Assembly (NCBI RefSeq): GCF_026914265.1
Contig: NC_069125.1
Coordinates: 2,851,556-2,915,555 of the forward strand
Reading direction: 5' to 3'
DNA: 64,000 bases
DNA from: Mya arenaria
Taxonomy: Eukaryota; Mollusca; Bivalvia; Myida; Myidae
Shown one piece after another: positions 56,616 through 64,000 of this stretch. A model generated the notes under the pieces. That model had not been told where the DNA came from and did no database searches. It saw only the letters and a list, made by a program, of their open reading frames with translations. The position numbers were made by a program, and so were the translations under genes. The stretch's first letter is position 1; each line of letters starts with the position of its first letter.

Positions 56616-56790
56616 CAGTCGAACCCCGTTGGTTTGAACTCGCTTGGCTCGAATTCCTCGTTAGCTCGAACTAGATGTAAAGGGTCGCTTTCTTTATGCT
56701 GAAGGTTAGCATTCCCGCTTGGCTCGAATTTTCCAAGGGTCGAGGTATTATCGCTGGTCCCTTGGAGTTCGAGCCAACGGGGTTTGCTTT
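56616..56790. mobile_element. pogo/Tigger-like MITE (copy 2)
   Basis: Starts CAGTCGAACCCCGTTGGTTT after TA (56614-56615); TTGGCTCGAA repeats inside. The right end GAGCCAACGGGGTTTGC is slightly degenerate. It sits 48 bases after the stop codon of the Tctex1-domain gene, so probably within its 3' untranslated region. Confidence 0.8.
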
Positions 56791-57040
56791 AGTTGTATTC
56801 CCTCGCATTCTTTGTCTGTGATAGTACTTCGTATATACATGTATAAGTGTATAAACGGGTTCGATATACTCTATCCGTATTCTAGTTTGCTTTAAATAGT
56901 TGCTTTTTTATCAGACGAAATGCTACAATTACATTATAAAACATGATTTCACCGCTTCGTCTTATATGGCTATAAAAATGATTCTTCTTTATTTGCATGA
57001 GTAATTATTTATTTTATTTTATGCAAAATGTATGTACAAT

Positions 57041-57046
57041 AATAAA
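57041..57046 (+). terminator. candidate poly(A) signal of the Tctex1 gene
   Basis: AATAAA 473 bases after the stop codon; it is the first clear match on this strand downstream. Not tested by transcript data. Confidence 0.3.
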
Positions 57047-57049
57047 TTT

Positions 57050-58330
57050 ATATGACTATACATTTATCTATTTTGTTTAACATAGGAACGAAAAAAATAA
57101 CAATGCAAATGAGACAATATTAGGTCGATACAGAACATATACAATTTAATATGAATGGTTTGAAAATATACGCCAACATGATACATGTGTCCTGTGCCAA
57201 GAGTTTTAAAGTATACTCATTCGGAATGTATGTATATATTATTAAAAATACATTTCCGGCTTGGCAGCGTATTTGTTTATATTTCCTTTCATATAACCCT
57301 TTAATACTCGCCTAAATAGATGCCATCAATTCATCACCCAGTCTATCAGCACTGCCAGTGCTTTGATTTTTTTTTCAGTTTTTACTCAGCAAGAGAAATA
57401 ATAGGAACAATAAATTACTCAAAACAATTAACGATTAACTTGTATTTATTCTGGTACTCAATATTTATGTTTGTTGTACATGTGTATAGAAATAGTGCAT
57501 TAAACTTAGATAAGTTGTCCAAATGTTATCTTTAGGCTGGTTGGCATATTTAAATGATTTTATTGGCAAATAGTATTGTTGGGAAACTATACAACACTTG
57601 AAATAATCATATTGGCTAGCTTTGACCAAGTTAACCAGTCGATTTGGTTAACAACCGAGTATCAATAAAAGAATTGTAAGTTTGGCATTGAGAGGCAGAA
57701 TGGCATGTGTAAATGGTTTAGAGAAGGTTTTTCGGCCGGTTAGTCACCCTGAATTCATGTGAACTTGATTTCACAGGAATGAACTTAATACAATTAAGAT
57801 TTTAATTGGTCATTATAAACTGAAACTTGAAATCCCATTGTTCATTGTAAAATTAGTCAAATAAAAGAGATCGGAAGCGAACTTTTTAGATCTCTGATTG
57901 TTTAAAAGTTGAATAACATTATTTCTCCAAAAACGATTATTCGAGATAAGTAATTCAGATCATCGTTTAAGGGTAAACACAACGAATTAAACGCTTTAAT
58001 CGTTAACACATTGTTTTCGGACTTGATTGTTCTTGGTGTTATACGGTCATGCTTTGATTTCCTTCTTTGCATTGAGACCTGCTTAACAAAACTTCATTTC
58101 GGATCGTGCCTAAGTGCTGACCAATTAGCTGACGATATGGAAAAAGAGGGATACTGCTGACCATTTGCTGACCGATAAAAAAAGGAAATTCTTACTAGTG
58201 AAATTGTAGTAGTATAAAGAGTTATTTTATGTTTAATTGTCTATTATTAGATTGTTTACTATAATATATTCATTTTAATAATGATATGATATTACAGTTG
58301 ATATATTTTTGTAGTGTCAGCACTTCAAAC
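57050..58330. other. no gene seen
   Basis: AT-rich spacer; short ORFs only. Confidence 0.4.
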
Positions 58331-58334
58331 AACC

Positions 58335-58425
58335 TCGCTGTAGAGCTAGCTTTAATGGCAATGCGGTTCTGGTGTCTGCTGAAGGTCGAAATATATGGGG
58401 TTTCAAACCCCCGTTCGGGCATACA
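58335..58425 (+). mobile_element. possible tRNA-like SINE relic
   Basis: TAGCTTTAATGG resembles an A box and GGGGTTTCAAACCCC a T-arm/B box, about 40 bases apart. The internal anticodon arm is not convincing and no acceptor stem is visible. Confidence 0.25.
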
Positions 58426-58724
58426 CTCTTTCTTTCGCAATATTTTATATATGTATATTATAGGAGCGTTTAGTTGCAAACAGACTTACTACCTTCAATT
58501 TCAAATACATGTATTATCAAAATATTCTAAATAAATATTCTCAAAAAAACAGTTACTGTTGGTCATTTTTATTAATCACCTTCAATAAATCTAAAAATAC
58601 AGCTACTGGCTTTCCGTTCCTTTTTGAGTGTGAAATATTGATGTATTGAAAATAGTATGTGTTAAGTAAAACAATGCATAATTCTGTAATACTGTACATG
58701 GTTATGATATTCCTTTCAGATTAA

Positions 58725-59205
58725 TTAAAGGAGAAGTGTTTATAAACAAAAGTTTGAATGCTGATTCCACTGTTATTCTGCTTCTTGGATTGCGTATTAA
58801 CAGTTTCCTAGCTACATATAGGAACAGACAGTCCTTCATTTGCCATTCGTCGCGGTCCAGATCAATCGTCTTTAGCCATCGTAACATTCGTGCATATTAG
58901 TTTCTGTTCAAGTGTCCACGACTTCCATACGGAAATCTTTTGAAAAGCAGATAGAACATGGTTACGCCACATGCGTATGAATCCATATATATATTTCTTA
59001 TGTTATATAAAGTAGTCCTCGTGTTTCGTTTATCAAACATCTCTGTCGGTAGATATTCTAGGTCGTTGGAACTCTTCGGACGTCCTCAACAGTCGAGGTT
59101 GATATTTTCAGGGCCGATTAAGTCAATTATTTTAAAATAATTGTTTGCATGACGGAGAGACCTTAACTGTTCGTACTCTCTGATATGATCGGCTGCAATA
59201 TCCTT
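58725..59205 (-). pseudogene. protein kinase pseudogene B
   Basis: The minus strand reads DIAADHIREYEQLRSLRHAN, the counterpart of DIAGDQLKEYEQFRHAN in pseudogene A. It jumps to the activation segment (PENINLD, then STVEDVRRVPTT in a neighbouring frame), LEYLPTEMFD in APE position, MDSYACGVTMFYLLFKRFPY (subdomain IX Asp and Gly), and DEWQMKDC with ARKLLIRNPRSRITVESAFK (subdomain XI). In-frame TGA and TAA and at least one frameshift break it, and the hinge-to-catalytic-loop part is missing. The same family as pseudogene A, on the same strand, 26 kb away. Confidence 0.7.
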
Positions 59206-59429
59206 TATCTACCAGAACAACAGCGTGAGTGTTTCTGTCTTCGTCACCGAAAACTACACACGCACTGAAACACGCGCGGAAACATCCGCGGAAACACTCC
59301 CGAAGTTTCCCCATCGTTTGCTCACGTTTTTTATACAAAATTATTTCAAAATTTGCTCTTTTGAAAATTGCGGTCGAGTAGTTTCGACCTGATGCAATAA
59401 TTGACGTCCTTAGCAAAGCCGCGTCAATT

Positions 59430-59572
59430 GCATGGGTGAAAGTTTGAATTTTTCAAAATACTGAAAACAGGGTGTTTACATAGGGAAATGCCATTTTTAC
59501 AATACATTATATAGGATAAATATTTTCCAAAATACTGAATTCAGTATCAATACTGAAAACTTTCACCCATGC
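59430..59572. mobile_element. 143-bp MITE with GCATGGGTGAAAGTTT ends
   Basis: Left GCATGGGTGAAAGTTT and right AAACTTTCACCCATGC are perfect 16-base inverted repeats; AAAATACTGAA/TTCAGTAT words repeat inside. Confidence 0.8.
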
Positions 59573-59897
59573 ATTTGGGAATTCGCTGTGATCACGTGAT
59601 CAACTTGTGACGTCATTGACGTTCATGTGACAAAACAAGCGATTCATTAACTCAGAACTCGAGAAGCATGAACCATTAGCACTGGATAGCAAGGTTTAAC
59701 GCGGCTTAAAAAGACGATGCAAGAAGGGGTTCGGATTCGGGTAACTTGGACGCAAAATGTTTTCCTATCATACAACATTTTCTCAGATTCCTGGTTTAGA
59801 AATCTACAAATGTTAACATTTCTACAATAACATACATGTAATGTTTGTATTGTGTTATAAAGTTGCGTTCATGCACGACATACATATTGTATGTATC

Positions 59898-59985
59898 TTT
59901 AAATAAAGTCTTCATTTGAAGCAAAATGTTTCCTTCCGACGTAGCATTTATGACGTAAATTATCACGTGGTATACACACGCTGAT
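59898..59985. mobile_element. right-end fragment of the palindromic MITE family
   Basis: AAGTCTTCATTTGAAGCAAA, CCTTCCGACGTAGCATTTAT and ATCACGTGGTATACACACGC match the right halves of 3198-3692 and 42342-42819; the left half is absent. Confidence 0.75.
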
Positions 59986-60244
59986 GAAAATGTGACACAA
60001 ATGTCAATATGACTAGGTTTGATTGCGTATCGCCCATCTCGCGTTAGCGTGATAGTTGGAAATAAGAAGAATAAAAACGTTTCAGTTTTATCATGTACTT
60101 TTTATATGTCCCTCTAAGACTTCTTCGTATAATTTTATAACGTTTAAACAGGACGTGTCTGTATTTACAACAAATACCAACTTCTCAGTCGAAAATTACT
60201 GAGTAAACACCCTTTAAATGTGAACTTAAATCCAACGTAGGTAT

Positions 60245-60641
60245 TTTAAAGTGACACTCTATTTCAAGATTAATACAATATAATACACATGTATAACAAA
60301 CATCTCTAAATCTTGACTGATGAACCTTTAACTACATGTACTGACTAAAAAATACTTTTATGGAAAATATTAATTACTGATAACAAGATTGTACCCTTGT
60401 ATTTAATAACTGAAAACGCACAAATATTAAATGATTGGTGAATGCTTAAAGATTTACTGTGATCTACAATAGTCTCATAAGGTACATGTAGCAATACCGT
60501 GTTTTCTGCACATTTCTTTCAAATTAAACTCGGTACCCTTCATATGAAATATTGTTTCTGACATTTATTCATCCTTTTTGGAATATTAAAACAAAATTAT
60601 TAATTGTGGTAAATCTTTTTTGGGAGTAAGAGTGCATATTC
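60245..60641 (+). mobile_element. MITE (TTAAAG...CACTC family)
   Basis: Starts TTTTAAAGTGACACTC and ends AGAGTGCATATTCAA; internal CAATACCGTGTTTTCTGCAC and CTCATAAGGTA as in the other copies. Confidence 0.75.
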
Positions 60642-60811
60642 AAATGCCAACTAAGTGAAGGTTGTTGAGGCTAAAACAGGCTGAATCAGGACAAAGCTCA
60701 TACAAAAATCAGACATCCTTTCTGAAAGCTCAACAGCCCCATTCGGAACTCCTCGGCCAATTTTATAGAAAACAACCTCGGATGTATTTGGACAGTTTAC
60801 ATACTAAACAA

Positions 60812-62712
60812 GAGCACCGCGAAACGGAGCATTATACGCCCGAAGAAGATTCGGCTTGAGGTCTTTAATAAACATTTAGGTTATGCTAGTATACTGCTTA
60901 CTAGGTGTGAAGTGTTTACAACAAAGGCTTAATCTTCCAATATTGAAACTTTAATGATACTTAAGTTAGCAGTGCTAATAAAAACCTTTGTTCAACAGTA
61001 TTTTTTTACAACATAGAATAATTGTAAAACAACATACATACTGGTAAGTAGTGCAATGAAGGATGTACTAATATGGAATCAGATTTTATGAAATGAAATA
61101 TTTTTATAAAAAAAATAGAATATCTGAAACTTCCTTAGAAAATCTGAGATAAAGTTTAAAAGTAGCAGGACTTGGAAAGTGCTCACAACACATCCTTTTA
61201 ATGTAGCAATAATTTGTATAAAGTTATCTAAAAATTGCTTTATTGGTTACAAAGTTGTGGCTAGAACACGTTTTCTAGAAATTCCTTTATTAGTAGTAAC
61301 ACACAGATGTGGCTTGGACACGGAATTGCTAACGCCCCCCAGTGAAATTAGCCTTTGAGGTACGGACCTGGAAAGCATGCTTGACAAATCCTTTTAATGT
61401 AGAGATGATTTGTATAAAGTTATTTGAAAATTGCTTTAGTAGTAACCCAGTTATGCCCTGGACATGGAATTGCTAACGTCCCCCCATGGTGATTCTAGTG
61501 TTTGAGGTATGGACCTGGAAATAGCGCGCGACACATCCTTTTAATGTAATGATGCTTTGTATAAAGTTATTTGAAAATGACTTTATTAGTGACCAAGTTG
61601 TGGCCCGTACACGAATTTGCTAACGCACCCCCATGGTGATTCTAGTCTTTGAGGTATGGACCTGGGAATTGCGCGCGACACGTCCTTTTAATGTAGTGAT
61701 GATTTGTATAAAGTTATTTGAAAATCGCTTTATTAGTTACCAAGTTATGGCCCCGACACGGAATTGCTAACGCCCCCCAGTGAAATTAGCCTTTGAGGTA
61801 CGGACCTGGAAAGCATGCTTGTCAACTCCTTTTAATGTAGAGATGATTTGTATAAAGTTATTTGAAAATTGCTTTAGTAGTAACCCAGTTATGGCCTGGA
61901 CATGGAATTGCTAACATCCCCCCCATGGTGATTCTAGTGTTTGAGGTATAGACCTGGAAATTGCGCGCGACACATCCTTTTAATGTAATGATGCTTTGTA
62001 TAAAGTTATTTGAAAATGACTTTATTAGTGACCAAGTTGTGGCCCGGACACGGATTTGCTAACGCAACCCCATGGTGATTCTAGTCTTTGAGGTACGGAC
62101 CTGGAAATTGCGCGCGACACATCCTTTTAATGTAGTGATGATTTGTATAAAGTTATTTGAAAATCGCTTTATTAGTTACCAAGTTATGGCCCGGACACGG
62201 AATTGCTAACGCCACCCAGTGAAATTAGCCTTTGAGGTACGGACCTGGAAAGCATGCTTGACAAATCCTTTTCATGTAGAGATGACTTGTATAAAGTTAT
62301 TTGAAAATTGCTTTAGTAGTAACCCAGTTATGGCCTGGACATGAAATTGCTAACGTCGCCCCCCATGGTGATTCTAGTGTTTGAGGTATGATCCTGGAAA
62401 TTGCGCGCGACACATCCTTTTAATGTTATGATGCTTTGTATAAAGTTATTTGAAAATGACTTTATTAGTGACCAAGTTGTGGCCCGGACACGGATTTGCT
62501 AACGCACCCCCATGATGATTCTAGTCTGTTAGGTATGGACCTGGAAATTGCGCGCGACACATCCTTTTAATGTAGTGATGATTTGTATAAAGTTATTTGA
62601 AAATCGCTTAATTAGTTACCAAGTTATGGCCCGGACACGGAATTGCTAACGGACGGACAGACAGACGGACAGACGATGGAGGCCATAACATAATACGACC
62701 CTTCGGGCGTAT
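60812..62712. mobile_element. inner element bounded by TATACGCCCGAAG / CTTCGGGCGTATA
   Basis: An inverted 13-mer pair at 60834-60846 and 62691-62703 encloses the tandem array. Next to the right end is GGACGGACAGACAGACGGAC microsatellite. The arrangement suggests a separate repeat inserted in the Mutator-like element. Confidence 0.55.
61321..62650 (+). repeat. tandem array of about 146-bp units in 438-bp triplets
   Basis: Nine units in the repeating order A-B-C. Type A has GGAATTGCTAACGCCCCCCA (61322, 61760, 62199), type B GCTAACGTCCCCCCATGG (61466, 61904, 62343) and type C GAATTTGCTAACGCACCCC (61613 and equivalents). All share GTATAAAGTTATTTGAAAAT and CATCCTTTTAATGTA. The A-to-A distance is 438-439 bases. 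Confidence 0.9.
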
Positions 62713-62999
62713 AAAAAGCGGTACGTTTAAGTCCGCTGCAAGTAGATCGCGTATTAATTTAATTTACCAGTACCAGTTAAACTTTATGACCTAACTCTTG
62801 GGAATCTTCATTATGTTCGCAATAAAACACTTCACTGGCAATCAAATTAAACTTAGATCAATAAATACAACAACAGTAAAACACTACATTTAATTAATGA
62901 TATATTTCAAATATTCACGGACTAGTTCTACCGATGTACCAGCATACATCCGAGGTTGTTTTCAATAAAAATGGCCGAGGAGTTCCGAATACAACATCC

Positions 63000-63950
63000 A
63001 TTAACTGCAACAATGAGGCCTCCGTAGCTATGACAATGTATCATTCTTCTCATCACAAAACCAACTGTAAAAACAACAACAAAGAAACAAAGCTTTGAAC
63101 AATTAGTAGTTTATTCTAAAATATTAGAAAATATACAATACCATACATTCTATAAACTATATAGCAAGAAACAATTTTGAAACATGAACCAGTAAATAGG
63201 CCGGAGGTCAACATTTAACATGAAGGAACTATTTTTCTTCACAATATTAACAACTTTTTTGCTCAGCTTTTTCAAATATTGAGCAAATCACTTTCAATGA
63301 AGAAGTCAAATAGTGTTATTCAATATTGATAACTGTGCAATAATTAAGTAATTAATTCTTTACAAAAATGCTTTTCAACTCTTTGGAAGTTTAAAAATAG
63401 AACAAAATATATCAACAATATCGTTTTTCGGTGGCAAGATATTTAAAAGACAGTAAAAGAGGTAAAATGTCTGTAAAACAACAACACCTTCATTTTTACA
63501 AGGCACATTTTCACTACAATACAAAGAAACCCCACAGAAACACATTTCAACAATATGCACTTGTTGGTAGTACCAGTTACATTGGCTTCATTATTCCTTT
63601 AACACAAAGATAAATTGTCAAATTATGGTTTAAACATCATCTTATCATATATTGTATAATTCAATAAAATTTCTTTCGAAATTCCCTCGCTCGAAATAAA
63701 AATAAATCTGTAAAATTTACCACCAAGTTTTTTTATGAACATTTTTATGAACAACATCAAGTATATAGGGGGTAGTAAAGTATAAGAATTTCAACACCAG
63801 GCTGTGAAACCAGTATCTACCATTAAATTACCTTTATAATGTACATCAGATTCTTGAGTAATGAAGACTTTAAACAATGCACTACCAGAGAATGCACATG
63901 GTTTTATGAGGACAGAATTCTGACACCAACTCACTACAAGATGTATGCTT
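63000..63950. other. no gene seen
   Basis: AT-rich right flank with short random ORFs. Confidence 0.4.
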
Positions 63951-64000
63951 TAAAGCTGCACTCTCACAGACTGATAGTTTTGACATTTGTTTTTATTTTT
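63951..64000. mobile_element. MITE with AAAGCTGCACTCTCACAG end, cut by the window edge
   Basis: TTAAAGCTGCACTCTCACAG ACTGATAG starts a fourth copy of the family at 3774; the remainder is outside the window. Confidence 0.75.

Larger units (their letters stand above)
60745..62999. mobile_element. Mutator-like element, about 2.25 kb, with repeat cargo
   Basis: Left ATTCGGAACTCCTCGGCCAA and, reverse-complemented, right ATTCGGAACTCCTCGGCCAT match, then both run into GAAAACAACCTCGGATGTA; TIR about 45-50 bases, the same as the 333-bp copy at 51635. The flanks CAACAGCCC and CAACATCCA could be a worn 9-base duplication. No transposase. Inner sequence 62730-62870 (CTGCAAGTAGATCGCGTA...CACTTCACTGGCAATCAA) matches the inside of the 51.6-kb copy, so the array-bearing segment is an addition. 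Confidence 0.65.

Noticed and set aside
60662..60859. 65-codon plus ORF
   Set aside because: It crosses the terminal repeat of the Mutator-like element; its RKQPRMYLD text is translated TIR, also seen at 51.9 kb.

Overview
The window looks like nuclear DNA of an animal, most likely a bivalve mollusc. Coding DNA is sparse and split into short exons with GT..AG borders. The background is AT-rich and full of short inverted-repeat (MITE-like) elements. Long tandem repeats take up a large share. There are no operons or ribosome binding sites. The taxon is inferred from the style of the repeats and the one conserved gene; no species-specific marker is visible.

Layout. (1) 0.5-7.4 kb, minus strand: at least three exons, perhaps four, of one gene for an unrecognised, probably extracellular protein. 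Its large intron holds several MITEs and a separate 47-codon plus-strand ORF with its own TATA box. (2) 6.6-8.1 kb: a triplet microsatellite, a TIR element and a near-perfect 121-bp hairpin. (3) 8.5-10.4 kb, minus: a decayed DUF3504/Crypton-type tyrosine recombinase gene that still has its catalytic residues and one clear 216-bp intron. (4) 10.9-31.2 kb: four head-to-tail copies of a unit of about 4.8 kb, disturbed by insertions. The minus strand carries remnants of small secreted-protein genes. Only copy 1 keeps an open two-exon model, of 127 residues. Copy 3 carries a 2,185-bp transposon with an 850-bp element nested in it. (5) 31.6-33.9 kb: a tRNA-like SINE head and a protein-kinase pseudogene split by an 821-bp hAT-like element with an exact 8-bp target duplication. 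(6) 34.0-42.3 kb: a satellite of about 8.2 kb made of 60-bp units. Each unit has an internal dyad and is open in three of its six frames. (7) 42.3-49 kb: MITEs, a GC-rich patch, a possible terminal exon and a 32-bp minisatellite. (8) 49.6-56.6 kb, plus: a Tctex1-domain dynein light chain gene (DYNLT5/TCTEX1D-like) with two in-phase alternative 5' ends. (9) 56.6-64 kb: more MITEs, a second kinase pseudogene and a Mutator-like element holding a tandem array with a 438-bp higher-order period.

The only gene whose family and likely role can be named with confidence is the Tctex1-domain gene, for dynein light-chain and ciliary functions. The rest is lineage-specific coding sequence, pseudogenes and mobile or satellite DNA. 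The two most promising unexplained items are the tandem secreted-protein cluster and the interrupted minus-strand extracellular gene at the left edge. Exon models come from hand translation and splice-phase matching; none has been tested against RNA.
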